This document shows, piece by piece, positions 29,436 to 39,156 of a DNA stretch of 55,325 nt. A model generated the notes under the pieces. It had not been told where the DNA came from. It ran no database searches and saw nothing but the letters and a program-made list of their open reading frames with translations. Every line of letters begins with the position of its first letter. Within the stretch, counting starts at the first letter, position 1. The DNA lies in assembly GCA_029251085.1 (NCBI GenBank), contig JAQXDZ010000043.1, positions 1 through 55,325 on the forward strand, written 5' to 3'. Position numbers and translations under genes: made by a program. The stretch comes from Mariniblastus sp. GTDB lineage: Bacteria; Planctomycetota; Planctomycetia; Pirellulales; Pirellulaceae.

Positions 29436-29740
29436 CGGACACCTTATTTAACTCAACACGTAAGTAAACCAGAGCCCCAATCATAACGGATATTCGCAAC
29501 CAGTTCACCATTGATTCGCAAAAACACCGGTACTTTCGGTTTGTTAGTCTAAAAAAGCCCTGTCATGGCTTAAAAAACGACTTAGCGAATAGAAAATTGC
29601 GATTAATCCGGCAGCGAAACATGCGTTCAGCCATATTTTGAAGGTTAGTATTTCCAGTTCTACATTTTTATCGCAGCTTAGATAAACTAGAAGCGTCTCG
29701 ACTATAACAATTAGCTGTTAATAAAAACGACGAAGTGACC
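29436..29740. other. Intergenic stretch, nothing recognised
   Basis: This 305-base AT-rich gap lies between diverging genes and probably contains both promoters. A weak inverted repeat (AAGCC-N7-GGCTT near 29551-29567) flanked by A-runs is visible. I see no gene or RNA family in it. Confidence 0.3.
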
Positions 29741-30397
29741 ATGAATTTACGAGCCCATCCAGAGAAAATCTTTCTGCTCAAATACCTTGTCATCGGAGTG
29801 ATCTGCTGCGGGTTTGCCGCATACGCCGCCTACGATGGATTTCTTGCCTATCCCGCCGAACTTCCCCGCGCCACTGCTTGGGAAAACCTTCAGACTGAGA
29901 TCGAGGCAGACCCAACTCTTGATCGGACAGAGTTGGTCGCACGATGGAAGACCATGGCGAAAGAGAATGGTTGGAGTGCAAAGCAAATTAGAAAAGACGA
30001 TACGGTCGCCGCGATTCAAAATAAAATTTACTGGCAGTACGCATTCATTGTGATTGGACTGTCGATCGGCGTCCCGTGCGTGGTCTGGTATTTTGGAAAT
30101 CGTAACGCGTGGATTGAATCAACTGAAGATGGCTTGCGATCCAACAGCGGTACCGAAGTTTCTCTAGATCAGATTGTTAGATTTGATAAAAAGAAATGGG
30201 AGAAAAAAGGGATTGGGGTAGTCCACTTTAAGGATCAATTTGGTAGTGAAGGAACGTTCATTCTCGATGACCTAAAATTTGACCGAAAGATCACCGATGA
30301 GATTGTACGGTGGGTAGAATCAAAAATACCGCAAGAGATGATTGTTAACGGCTCGCCAGAAACGTCTGAAATTGCGACAGAGTCGGTTGAAGAGTGA
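29741..30397 (+). CDS. Two-helix membrane protein of unknown function
   Basis: The product is 218 residues from ATG 29741; GTG 29735 is also possible. Membrane helices lie near residues 14-36 (KYLVIGVICCGFAAYAAYDG) and 100-122 (YAFIVIGLSIGVPCVVWYFG), with an extracytoplasmic segment between them. The C-terminal half is a small beta-rich domain (TEDGLRSNSGTEVSLDQIV, KDQFGSEGTFILDDLKFD) resembling PH-like membrane-associated domains, though I cannot prove it. Similar proteins occur in planctomycetes with no assigned role. It reads toward the PSD1 gene but is separated from it by about 140 bases. Confidence 0.7.
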   Translation: MNLRAHPEKIFLLKYLVIGVICCGFAAYAAYDGFLAYPAELPRATAWENLQTEIEADPTLDRTELVARWKTMAKENGWSAKQIRKDDTVAAIQNKIYWQYAFIVIGLSIGVPCVVWYFGNRNAWIESTEDGLRSNSGTEVSLDQIVRFDKKKWEKKGIGVVHFKDQFGSEGTFILDDLKFDRKITDEIVRWVESKIPQEMIVNGSPETSEIATESVEE

Positions 30398-30537
30398 ACT
30401 GTTTAACCTCGCAGTGCCGTTTGTCTACTTTGGGTTAAGACAATAGAATGTTGGAAACGATCATCCCAAAGAACCGTTAATTCTTAGTTTCGTGAAGCAC
30501 TTAGTCATCGGAATAGTCAATTTTGTACAATTCTATT

Positions 30538-33093
30538 ATGCCCCGTGATCGAGAGTTCCCCATCGAATGGCCGCTGCCCAAGGCATCGATTAAGCGAGTC
30601 TTCCCTCAGCCTTTTTTTGTATTGGCGTTTTTGCTGATCTCGCTTCAACCGTGGTTCGCCTTAGGTCAAAGCAGCCATAAACCAGTTTCGTTTATACGTG
30701 ACGTTCGGCCGATTCTTTCTGATAAATGTTTCCAATGCCATGGGCCAGATTCTGAGACCCGAGAGGCAGACTTGCGGTTTGATCGCGAAAATTCCGCGCT
30801 GCAAGTGATCGATAAAGCTTCACCGCAACAAAGCGAACTTCTCGAACGCATATTGCATCTTGACCCTGACGTACTGATGCCTCCCCCGGAAGCCAACAAG
30901 CCCCTTACGGCAGCCGAAATAGAGACGCTTACTCAGTGGATTCAACAAGGTGCTAATTGGTCTGAGTTTTGGGCCTACGTCAAACCTCTACCACAAACTT
31001 CACGAAACCTTGCTGACAATGGTAGTTGGATTGACGAACTGGTGGCCGTTGACCTCAAACGTGGTGGTCTACCTCCGTCTCCACCTGCCGATAAGAGAAC
31101 GCTTCTGCGCCGAGTTTATTTCGATTTGACCGGGCTGCCACCGAGCCCTGAGAAAATTGATTCGTTTTTGGCTGACAAGCAACCAGATGCGTTTGATCGG
31201 GTTGTCGATGAATTGCTCGCCTCGCCTCAATTTGGGGAAAGGATGGCGATTTATTGGCTTGATTTAGTGAGATATGCCGACACCGTTGGCTATCACGGCG
31301 ATCAACCTCACAACATCTCGCCTTACCGTGACTGGGTGATTAATGCATTCAACTCCAACCTTCGGTTCGATCAATTTACCCGGGAACAAATAGCCGGAGA
31401 CCTAATCGAAAATGCCAACGAGTCGCAGTTGATTGCATCCGGGTACAACCGCTTGCTGCAAACCACCCACGAGGGCGGTTTGCAGCCTCGCGAGTATTCG
31501 GCGATTTATGCGGCCGATCGAGTCCGAAATGTCTCGCTCGTCTGGATGGGAGCAACCGTTGGCTGTGCCCAATGTCATGACCATAAGTACGACCCATATA
31601 CCATTCGCGATTTCTATTCGCTCTCAGCCTTCTTCGCAGATATCGATGATGAAGCTCATTTCAAAGTTGGCACCAACTCGCTACCAACCAAACGCCCGCC
31701 AGAAATATTAGTGCTGCCAGAAGCAGACCGCCTTGAACTGGATTCGCTTATAGAAAAAATAAACGGGGTAAATTTAAAACTGGCCAGCCTGAAAACAAGA
31801 CTTTCAGAAGTAACAAAGCTAAACGAAGAGCAATCGAAAGTAGCCCCACCCCAAGCCGACGATCCACCAAAGCCGGATCGACAAGAGTCAATTCATTTCA
31901 AGCAAATCGAAGAGTTAAACCAGGAAGTCGAATCGGTCGAAAACGCCAAAAAGAAGCTTGATAAAACAAAGTCAGATATCGAGAAGCGCGGTCGGTGGAC
32001 AATGATTTCGAAATCGTTGTCCACGCCAAGAGTAACCCGGGTTCTTGCACGCGGCGATTGGATGGATGAGTCTGGCGAAATTGTGGCTCCGGCAATTCCC
32101 AATTTTTTGGGTGAAATCAAAACATCGACTACGCTGAACCGAATGGATTTGGCGAATTGGCTAACGGACGCGGAATCTGGCAACGGTACTTTGACTGCGA
32201 GAGTTTTTGCAAATCGATTTTGGTACCTTTTGATGGGCAGTGGCGTTTCGAGATCACTGGACGATTTTGGCGGACAAGGCTTTCCACCCAGTAACGCCGA
32301 CCTCCTCGATGGACTTGCGTTGGAATTTATCGAAAGCGGTTGGAACGTTAAACAGCTGATTCGGCAGATTGCCAGCAGCAAAACGTACCAACAGTCATCC
32401 ATTCCTTCACCCAAAGCTGCCGAGATGGATCCGTACAACCAATATTTTTCACATCAGTCCAGATACCGGTTGCCGGCTGAACTGATCCGCGATAATGCGT
32501 TGTCCGTTGCGGGACTGTTGAATTTGGAAACCGTGGGGGGCAAGAGTATTAAACCTGCTCAGCCTGCAAAGTATTATCAGCACCTCAATTTTCCACAACG
32601 CAGGTACCAGCCAACCTCCAATGCAGATCAATGGCGGAGAAGCGTCTACATTCATTGGCAGCGGATGTTTCTTCACCCGACTTTAAAGGCCTTCGATGCG
32701 CCGTCGAGAGAGGAATGCACTGCGGAACGTCCAAGTTCCAACACGCCTTCCGCCGCATTGGTATTGATGAACGATCCTATATTTATTGAAGCGGCCAGAA
32801 TGTTGGCCGCTCGAACACTTTCTCTCACTCCAAGCGAAGAATTTTCCGTACGGTTGGAGCGACTCTATCAACTGGCTCTTTCTCGCTCGCCGGACTCAGA
32901 AGAGATTAAGTTACTAAAATCTCTTTATCAGTCCAATTATGAGAGCTTTCACCAAAACCCAGAAACTGCAAAAGCCTTTCTTGCTATCGGTCAAGCCAAG
33001 CCTGAGACGAACTTGGATGAGGCAACACTGGCTACTTGGACGTCTATCGCGAGAGCTGTTCTGAACACTAATGAATTTATTACCCGCAACTAA
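30538..33093 (+). CDS. PSD1/DUF1549/DUF1553 cytochrome c-like protein
   Basis: This is an 851-residue exported protein with a signal peptide near residues 22-45. An N-terminal planctomycete cytochrome c domain carries the haem motif CFQCH. DUF1549 (PSCyt2) follows, with LTGLPPSPEKIDSFLADK and a second CXXCH (VGCAQCHDHKYDP). The C-terminal DUF1553 (PSD1) includes NRFWYLLMGSGV. A charged coiled-coil segment sits between the DUFs at about residues 395-480. TTG 30523 would add five residues. The gene is followed after 37 bases by the DUF1501 gene, the normal partner of this family. The pair probably acts in the cell envelope; the reaction is unknown. Confidence 0.92.
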   Translation: MPRDREFPIEWPLPKASIKRVFPQPFFVLAFLLISLQPWFALGQSSHKPVSFIRDVRPILSDKCFQCHGPDSETREADLRFDRENSALQVIDKASPQQSELLERILHLDPDVLMPPPEANKPLTAAEIETLTQWIQQGANWSEFWAYVKPLPQTSRNLADNGSWIDELVAVDLKRGGLPPSPPADKRTLLRRVYFDLTGLPPSPEKIDSFLADKQPDAFDRVVDELLASPQFGERMAIYWLDLVRYADTVGYHGDQPHNISPYRDWVINAFNSNLRFDQFTREQIAGDLIENANESQLIASGYNRLLQTTHEGGLQPREYSAIYAADRVRNVSLVWMGATVGCAQCHDHKYDPYTIRDFYSLSAFFADIDDEAHFKVGTNSLPTKRPPEILVLPEADRLELDSLIEKINGVNLKLASLKTRLSEVTKLNEEQSKVAPPQADDPPKPDRQESIHFKQIEELNQEVESVENAKKKLDKTKSDIEKRGRWTMISKSLSTPRVTRVLARGDWMDESGEIVAPAIPNFLGEIKTSTTLNRMDLANWLTDAESGNGTLTARVFANRFWYLLMGSGVSRSLDDFGGQGFPPSNADLLDGLALEFIESGWNVKQLIRQIASSKTYQQSSIPSPKAAEMDPYNQYFSHQSRYRLPAELIRDNALSVAGLLNLETVGGKSIKPAQPAKYYQHLNFPQRRYQPTSNADQWRRSVYIHWQRMFLHPTLKAFDAPSREECTAERPSSNTPSAALVLMNDPIFIEAARMLAARTLSLTPSEEFSVRLERLYQLALSRSPDSEEIKLLKSLYQSNYESFHQNPETAKAFLAIGQAKPETNLDEATLATWTSIARAVLNTNEFITRN

Positions 33094-33130
33094 ATCGCGA
33101 CGAACTCATTGAACTCCAACTGGAATAACG

Positions 33131-34573
33131 ATGCCACCAATCGACTCAAGCGAATTAGCGAATCACTTCAATCGGCGCACCTTTCTTAAACAGAGTGGGC
33201 TTGGTTTTGGCTCGGCGGCGCTCGGAGCATTGTACGGGCAGTGGAATCAGGCCAAGGGTTTCACTGGCAACGGAAATCAAAGTTACTCGATTCCTCACCA
33301 TCCCCCCAAAATTAAACGGGTGATCTTTTTATGTATGGCCGGCGGACCGTCCCACTTAGAAACGTTTGACTATAAGCCTGAACTTGAGCGACTGGATGGC
33401 AAGCCAATGCCCGAATCGTTTACAAAAGGGCAACCAATCGCGCAATTGCGAGGGCAGACACTGAAATGCTTACGACCACTCACAAAATTTAGGCCGTACG
33501 GTCAGAGCGGACTCGAGTTCAGTGACTTTTTGCCGTATCAATCTCAGTTAGCTGACGACATTTGTGTGGTCAAATCCCTGGTAACTGAACAAATAAACCA
33601 CGATCCGGCCCATACGTTTATGAATACGGGCACCGCGATCAGTGGCCGGCCCTCAATGGGTTCCTGGATCAATTATGGTCTAGGCAACGAAAGTGAAAAC
33701 CTGCCCGGTTTTGTCGTCATGTCGAGCGTCGGAGGAAGGAATCCGCAACCCATTGCATCTCGACAATGGTCAGCAGGCTTTTTACCCAGTCGCCATCAAG
33801 GAGTAGAATTTAATTCGGCGGGAAATCCAGTTCACTACGTTCAAAATCCGCAAGGAATCAACAGTCGCCAGCAAGGCGACTTAGTTCGTTCCATTAGCGA
33901 ACTCGATGCAATCCGAAATCAGAAGATCAGAAACCCAGAAATTGACACTCGAATCGCTGCCTATGAGTTGGCATTCCGAATGCAGACCTCCGTTCCTGAG
34001 TTGACTGATGTTAGTGACGAACCACAGCATGTGTTGGACATGTACGGCGCCACTCCCGGCGACGGCAGTTTCGGCTCCAATTGCTTATTGGCTAGGCGGC
34101 TCGCCGAACGGGGCGTTCGTTTTATTCAGCTCTATCACCGCGGATGGGATCATCATGGTGGCCTTGAGAAGTACATGAAGGTTTGCTGTGACCATACCGA
34201 TCGTGCAACTTGGGCCTTGATGGCAGATCTTAAGCAGCGGGGCATGCTGGAAGACACTCTCGTCGTTTGGGGCGGCGAGTTCGGCCGTACACCAATGTTT
34301 CAGGGAAAAGGTGGGGCAGGGCGAGACCACCACATCAAAGGGTTCTCAATGTGGTTGGCCGGTGGAGGTGTCAAACAGGGAGTCTCGTACGGTGAAACCG
34401 ATAACCTCGGATATCACGCCGTCAAAGACATCGTCCACGTGAGAGATTTGCATGCGACGATCCTTCACCTATTCGGAATCGATCATGCAAAATTCACAGT
34501 GCCTTTCCAAGGTCTTGATATGAAATTGACGGGTGTTAAACCCGCTCGCGTTGCCCATGGGATATTGTCATAA
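33131..34573 (+). CDS. DUF1501 protein with Tat signal
   Basis: This 480-residue protein has a Tat signal (FNRRTFLKQSGLGFGSAALG) and the DUF1501 fold, which is related to alkaline phosphatase/sulfatase hydrolases. Characteristic segments are VIFLCMAGGPSHLETFDYKP, LYHRGWDHHGG, VVWGGEFGRTPMFQG and GRDHH. These hold His/Asp residues that probably bind metal, but the usual Ser/Cys nucleophile motif of sulfatases is not seen. It sits 37 bases after the PSD1 gene and reads in the same direction. Its end faces the DUF1552 gene on the other strand with only 52 bases between them. Confidence 0.92.
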   Translation: MPPIDSSELANHFNRRTFLKQSGLGFGSAALGALYGQWNQAKGFTGNGNQSYSIPHHPPKIKRVIFLCMAGGPSHLETFDYKPELERLDGKPMPESFTKGQPIAQLRGQTLKCLRPLTKFRPYGQSGLEFSDFLPYQSQLADDICVVKSLVTEQINHDPAHTFMNTGTAISGRPSMGSWINYGLGNESENLPGFVVMSSVGGRNPQPIASRQWSAGFLPSRHQGVEFNSAGNPVHYVQNPQGINSRQQGDLVRSISELDAIRNQKIRNPEIDTRIAAYELAFRMQTSVPELTDVSDEPQHVLDMYGATPGDGSFGSNCLLARRLAERGVRFIQLYHRGWDHHGGLEKYMKVCCDHTDRATWALMADLKQRGMLEDTLVVWGGEFGRTPMFQGKGGAGRDHHIKGFSMWLAGGGVKQGVSYGETDNLGYHAVKDIVHVRDLHATILHLFGIDHAKFTVPFQGLDMKLTGVKPARVAHGILS

Positions 34574-34625
34574 ACCAGATAATCTTCAACCCGCTGTCTC
34601 AAATTCCTTCGGGTTGCCCGGATCA

Positions 34626-35900
34626 CTATTTTAAAAACCCGCCCAAGGTACCGGTGCTGTCGGCGAATTGATCGATATCCAACCCCATCATATTACCGAG
34701 ACTGAGCCAAAGATTGGCTAGACGCGTTCCCTGAGCGGCTTTTATATGGGTTCCTGAATTATGTGCACCGTTACCATGGCCAGCAATGACGATTGGGAGT
34801 TGTTCGTAGGAATGCTGGGCGCCGTTACCCAGTCCAGAGCCCAGCACAAATGTGCAGTTGTCCAATAGGTTCGATTCCCCGTCCTGTATTGATTTCAGTT
34901 TGTTAACTAAATACGCATATTGTTCAACATGGAAACGGTCAATTTTAGCCACCCGATCATCTTCTGTCGTATCGTGAGTCATCACATGGTGGCTCACTGG
35001 TTTGTCGAAGACCCCCTCATAGAACTGCGGGGTCTCCCAGCGTTCAGGGCCAACCATCATAGTGGCAACGCGTGTCTGATCAGTTTGAAACGCCAGAACC
35101 ATCAAGTCACCCATCATCCGAATGTACTCTCCACGATTTTTTGGCAATTGATCTGGAACTTGATAGTCAATCTTTCCGAGCGACCCCTTCGATGCTTTCT
35201 GCTTGGCAATCCGGGTCTCCACTGACCTTACCGAATTCAGGTACTCGTCCATTTTTCTGCGGTCGCTTTTTCCAAGCGTTCGATTTAATCGGTTTGCGTC
35301 ATCCAACACTGTGTCGAGAATGCTTTTTTTAATTGAAGAAGTTTCACCAAACAGACGCGAGAATACCTTTCGGGGATCATTCTGCGATTTCGCGTCGTAG
35401 CCTGGTCCGTACCAAGATATGGAATCAAAAATCTTTGGCTCAACGTTATCGATGAAACTGTTACAACTTAACTCGATTGACGGAAAGGGGGTCGCCGTTC
35501 CTGCGGACTTCGCGATGATCTGATCCAAAGTCACATCAATAGCGTTTACGCCGTCCACACGTTCATTCGGTTTGGCACTAGTTAGCCAACACGAACCGGC
35601 TTGGGAGTGAGGTTCGCCGGTCAGATAAGTCCGATTCAGGCCGCTAATCACTGTCACATCGCTGCGTAAGGATTCCAGTGGCTTTAAGCTTTCGCCAAAT
35701 TCAAACTCAGGCCCTGCAGAATCCGGAAACCACTTCGATCCGATGACGCCGTTGGGGATATACATAAACGCCAACCGATTGGCACCTGCAGTCCCGGACC
35801 TGTATAAATCGGTCGCTGAATGACCCATTGCCTCGAGCCAAGGCAGCGCGATCGCAGCGCCGAGGCCACGCAAAACAGTTCTACGATTAATGCGTTTCAT
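34626..35900 (-). CDS. DUF1552 protein with Tat signal
   Basis: This 424-residue protein has a Tat signal (KRINRRTVLRGLGAAIALPW) and a DUF1552 domain. Recognisable segments include FMYIPNGVIGSKWFP, LTSAKPNERVDGVNAIDVT and SHHVMTHDT, plus GSGLGNGAQHSYEQLPIVI in the second half. DUF1552 is a distant relative of DUF1501. Its start codon overlaps the stop of the upstream DUF1592-type gene by four bases (ATGA), so the two are translationally coupled and surely one operon. Export by Tat suggests that metal or cofactor is loaded in the cytoplasm. The reaction is unknown. Confidence 0.92.
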   Translation of the reverse strand: MKRINRRTVLRGLGAAIALPWLEAMGHSATDLYRSGTAGANRLAFMYIPNGVIGSKWFPDSAGPEFEFGESLKPLESLRSDVTVISGLNRTYLTGEPHSQAGSCWLTSAKPNERVDGVNAIDVTLDQIIAKSAGTATPFPSIELSCNSFIDNVEPKIFDSISWYGPGYDAKSQNDPRKVFSRLFGETSSIKKSILDTVLDDANRLNRTLGKSDRRKMDEYLNSVRSVETRIAKQKASKGSLGKIDYQVPDQLPKNRGEYIRMMGDLMVLAFQTDQTRVATMMVGPERWETPQFYEGVFDKPVSHHVMTHDTTEDDRVAKIDRFHVEQYAYLVNKLKSIQDGESNLLDNCTFVLGSGLGNGAQHSYEQLPIVIAGHGNGAHNSGTHIKAAQGTRLANLWLSLGNMMGLDIDQFADSTGTLGGFLK

Positions 35901-38086
35901 TCGTTGTCTACAATTTCTTCCAAGTGTTTCCGAAACAACCCACTCAACACAACTTCAACCATGACGGTGCGAAACCTAAAATCCTGTTCGGCTACCGTTT
36001 CCGCGATTTGCCGAATGTCAGGTTGGTCGACAAATTTCAATTGTCTTCCCAGTGCGTATTTCATTGTATGCTCAACAAACGCGCGAACAAATCTCGATTT
36101 ATCGCGAAGCACAACATTCTTAAATCGTTCAGAACCAACAAATGCGTCGCCTCTTAGCTCGCCGGACGAATCCACCTTTTTCCCATTCGAATACGTGCTA
36201 CGCCATTTACCGACTGCATCGAACATCTCAAACGCAAATCCAGCCGGATCGATTACATCATGGCAAGTAGCGCAAGCTTCGCTTTCCCGGTGCTTGGCTA
36301 GTTTTTCCCGGACGCTCAAATCTGTAGACACCTCGCCTGAGGTTGGCTCCAGTGGTGGAATATTTGCCGGGGCAGGGGGGGGCGGCGAATTGTAAATCAC
36401 ATCTAAAATCCAAGCTCCCCGATAGACAGGACTCGTTCTTGTTGTTGTCGAAGTAGATATCAGCATGGCACCCGACGACAAAACACCACCACGGTGACCA
36501 TTGGGCCACTTGATGCGGAAAAAATCTTCAAACCGCTCGACAGGAGGGGAGTACCCCAAAACCTCTTCCGGATCGATTGAATACCAATCCATTAATTGGC
36601 GATTCAAATAAGCGTAGTCCGAAGCAACGAATTCAGTAATCCTACGATTTTCAACCATCACTGATTCGAAAAAAAGCAATTGTTCAATCATCATAGAAAT
36701 AGCCGGCGGTGGTCGCTGATTACTTTTCACATAATACCCAGGATAAAGCGTTTTATCGGGTAACACCGATGCTACATCTTGAACCTTCAGCCATTGCATC
36801 CCGAACTCAGTCGCGAGCGATTTACTTTTAGGATCATCGAGCATTCGGTTTACCTGATACCGTAGCTGTTTGTCGGTTAACAAGCGGCGTTCTCTAGCCG
36901 CCTGAAATAGTTCATCGTCCGGCATTGAGCCCCATAAGAAATAGGATAAACGATTCGCCATTTTGAAATTTTTCTCTAACTCTAAATCCCGTTTCGCAGA
37001 ACGACGCTCCTCAAAGTCCGTCGCCTGCGACAAAAATTCATGACGGAACAAAAAGTTGGGTGAAATTAGAGCAGCAGAGACAGTCGTGATCATCGACGCC
37101 GTATAGGATCCGCTATCCTTAAAATCACTTTCGAACAAACTCAAGTAAATCACCTTCTCTTCCTCGGAGACTCGCCGCCGAAATGCTCGTGGAAGAAAGG
37201 AGCCCAACTGCTCCCCAGCTCGCTGAATTGATTCGCTTTTGCTTTCCCCCTTGTTAGCACGGAAGAGCGATTGCCACAGATTGGACAACTGGGCAAACTC
37301 AACGTTGTTCAGGAGTGAATTCGATATTTCGAGATAGCTTTCCATCAATAATGGAGAAAGGCTCAACGCGGACTGATCGTTGGCAAACCCATGTTCTACT
37401 GGTGGGTCGACCGGAAGTGTGGAGACGCCGGGCAAGTCGGAATAACGTTCCCGCGAATTCCAAAAACAACTTACCGCCAAAACGTGCCGAGGCATTTTGC
37501 CGGTCGCTGGCTGATAGTAATCATTGGTTTGAATTATCTTAGAATTATTGTTGAAACAAGATCTCGGAACGCGAAATAAATCACGAATGGTGTTTTCATA
37601 CTCCGCTCGATTAAGCCGTCTAATCTGCCCACTGACTTGATCATCAGGAGCTTGTTTCGCCACGGCGGTCATTAACCAATCGCTCAGCTTTGCGATTTCG
37701 CTGGCCGTGGGCTGAGAATTGCTCTCCGGCGGCATCCGCCCACTTTCTACCTGACGAAGGACATTTCCCCAAAGAGTCAGTCCTCCAACTACATCCTTGG
37801 TTGTTGAAAATGTTGAAAGGTCTACTTCACCTTCACCGTCAGCACCGTCGTGACAATCGAGACAATAGTTTTCAAGAAATGGCAGTCCAATTTTATCAAA
37901 ATCATCTACTTTTGTTGGGGCTTGATTAGGCCCGGTTAACTGGAAAGAGGCGGCCCGTACAGGTGTCGCTAGGGTAGACCCTCGATCAACACAGCACGAA
38001 ATCACTCCCACCAAGACGACAGCCGCCAAAAGATAGTATCGCTGCGAAGGGTGTTTAACAATTTTTAATTTGGTTTTAGAAAACAT
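35897..38086 (-). CDS. DUF1587/1595/1592/1588/1585 cytochrome c-like protein
   Basis: This 729-residue protein has an N-terminal signal/anchor (about 18-36, with a possible lipobox VISC). A c-type haem motif CLDCH lies near residue 74. DUF1587 follows (LNRAEYENTIRDLF near 155), then DUF1595 (FLPRAFRRRVSEEE), DUF1592 (RLSYFLWGSMPDDELF), DUF1588 (GAMLISTSTTTRTSPVYRG, with a second motif CATCHDVIDPAGF) and DUF1585 (AFVEHTMKYALGRQL). It overlaps the DUF1552 gene by four bases. This cytochrome-DUF1552 pair is the functional analogue of the PSD1-DUF1501 pair facing it. The role is unknown. Confidence 0.92.
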   Translation of the reverse strand: MFSKTKLKIVKHPSQRYYLLAAVVLVGVISCCVDRGSTLATPVRAASFQLTGPNQAPTKVDDFDKIGLPFLENYCLDCHDGADGEGEVDLSTFSTTKDVVGGLTLWGNVLRQVESGRMPPESNSQPTASEIAKLSDWLMTAVAKQAPDDQVSGQIRRLNRAEYENTIRDLFRVPRSCFNNNSKIIQTNDYYQPATGKMPRHVLAVSCFWNSRERYSDLPGVSTLPVDPPVEHGFANDQSALSLSPLLMESYLEISNSLLNNVEFAQLSNLWQSLFRANKGESKSESIQRAGEQLGSFLPRAFRRRVSEEEKVIYLSLFESDFKDSGSYTASMITTVSAALISPNFLFRHEFLSQATDFEERRSAKRDLELEKNFKMANRLSYFLWGSMPDDELFQAARERRLLTDKQLRYQVNRMLDDPKSKSLATEFGMQWLKVQDVASVLPDKTLYPGYYVKSNQRPPPAISMMIEQLLFFESVMVENRRITEFVASDYAYLNRQLMDWYSIDPEEVLGYSPPVERFEDFFRIKWPNGHRGGVLSSGAMLISTSTTTRTSPVYRGAWILDVIYNSPPPPAPANIPPLEPTSGEVSTDLSVREKLAKHRESEACATCHDVIDPAGFAFEMFDAVGKWRSTYSNGKKVDSSGELRGDAFVGSERFKNVVLRDKSRFVRAFVEHTMKYALGRQLKFVDQPDIRQIAETVAEQDFRFRTVMVEVVLSGLFRKHLEEIVDNE

Positions 38087-38174
38087 GGTGCTTTGAGGTT
38101 GGTTTAACTCGATCGGTCAGCGCGAGCGATGGTGATCGTCCGAATCGCTCCAATGTTTCATGCCCGAAAACCGT

Positions 38175-38864
38175 TTACTTGGTTTTGTTTTTTTGAACTG
38201 TTTTTAAAACAATGCTTCTTAACATCATTGAGGTTGCAACCGTTTCAGCATCAATTTGCTTTAGTTCGCTTTCAACGTCGTTCCCGGTTTGAGCATGTGC
38301 GAGTATCTCAGAACGACGCCGCTGTAATTTTAAAAACTTATAGTCCTGAGCCAAGATCAGTTTAATCGCCTCGCTTTTCTCTTCAGCGGATAGAGCATGA
38401 CTGATGGGCTTCAATATTTTTCGGGCTCGCAAGTCTGGTTGGGCCGCCAGAATGATCAATGTAGAGTTTTTATGTAGTTGCCCTTCGGTAAATTCCGGCA
38501 ATTCCGGCTTATCGCGATCATTTAAGAAATGAACTACTGGCAAAGGGGGGGGATCCAGTTCCACATCAACAAGTTTGGGCAGGGTCGATGGATTTGATTT
38601 ATCGGTTGATTCTCCGGGGTCCCGAGCGATTTGAGCGGGGGCAGAGGATTGGACGGGAGCACTGATCCCCTTTGCAGCGACGCTTTCAGGCGATGTTTTG
38701 GAAACCGAATGAGCATCAACTGGTGAAATGGACTCTTGTTTGCAGCCAACCAATGCTATTAGGCAGAAAGAGAAAGTTGACGTAAATACGAGAATTCGCC
38801 CTAGCTGATTCGAAAAAGACGAAACGGCACCAATGTGTCGCACAACTGCAATATTTCCGAACAT
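38175..38864 (-). CDS. Putative lipoprotein of unknown function
   Basis: The 229-residue product has a hydrophobic segment ending in a lipobox (LIALVGC, Cys near residue 45), so it is probably an outer- or inner-membrane lipoprotein. The n-region before it is long (about 25 residues), so the true start may be further in. A Pro/Ser-rich linker follows (SPESVAAKGISAPVQSSAPA), then a Pro-rich VDVELDPPPLPVVHFLND segment and a C-terminal helical, charged domain. It lies between the WYL-like gene and the DUF1592 cytochrome gene on the minus strand with gaps under 100 bases, so it is probably in the same operon. Confidence 0.65.
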   Translation of the reverse strand: MFGNIAVVRHIGAVSSFSNQLGRILVFTSTFSFCLIALVGCKQESISPVDAHSVSKTSPESVAAKGISAPVQSSAPAQIARDPGESTDKSNPSTLPKLVDVELDPPPLPVVHFLNDRDKPELPEFTEGQLHKNSTLIILAAQPDLRARKILKPISHALSAEEKSEAIKLILAQDYKFLKLQRRRSEILAHAQTGNDVESELKQIDAETVATSMMLRSIVLKTVQKNKTK

Positions 38865-38913
38865 ACCGCCCCGCTAGCAATAATAGCCGATAATGGAGCA
38901 ATCAGTACGTCCT

Positions 38914-39156
38914 TTAGCCCATTGCGACTGGCATAACATAATCCCAGGCCGGCTTCAGTTCTAACTGCTGACAACGTTCCATCACAAATTGCCTAGGCTC
39001 TTCACGAGAGAGACACAGGCCCAAAAATTTGCCGCCGCCTAACCAACGGATAGGACTGACGACTCGCTGGGAGAAATTTCCCTTGGAATCAACATAGCGA
39101 AAGGTGACAACCAGATCATCGTAGTTTTGAATTGATTTTTGAATTTTTTCTTTCAC
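38914..39156 (-). CDS. Small WYL-like domain protein (80 aa)
   Basis: I choose GTG 39156 as the start because GGAGG lies seven bases upstream, whereas the longer frame opens with a TTG at 39228 and no such site. The 80-residue protein reads as one small beta-rich domain: VVTFRYVDSKGNFSQRVVSPIRW, then GGGKFLGLCLSREEPRQFVM and a C-terminal ERCQQLELKP. The pattern Y-x-D-x-x-G ... R-x-V-x-P ... L-x-x-x-R-x-F-x-x-x-R-C resembles a WYL domain, a nucleotide/ligand-sensing module, without the usual HTH. This is a resemblance, not proof. Confidence 0.6.
   Translation of the reverse strand: MKEKIQKSIQNYDDLVVTFRYVDSKGNFSQRVVSPIRWLGGGKFLGLCLSREEPRQFVMERCQQLELKPAWDYVMPVAMG

Noticed and set aside
31893..32438. 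181-codon minus-strand frame
   Set aside because: It lies wholly antisense to the PSD1 gene with no domain or ribosome site.
35820..36395. 191-codon plus-strand frame
   Set aside because: It is antisense to the DUF1552 and DUF1592-type genes, and its Ser/Thr-rich sequence is a shadow.
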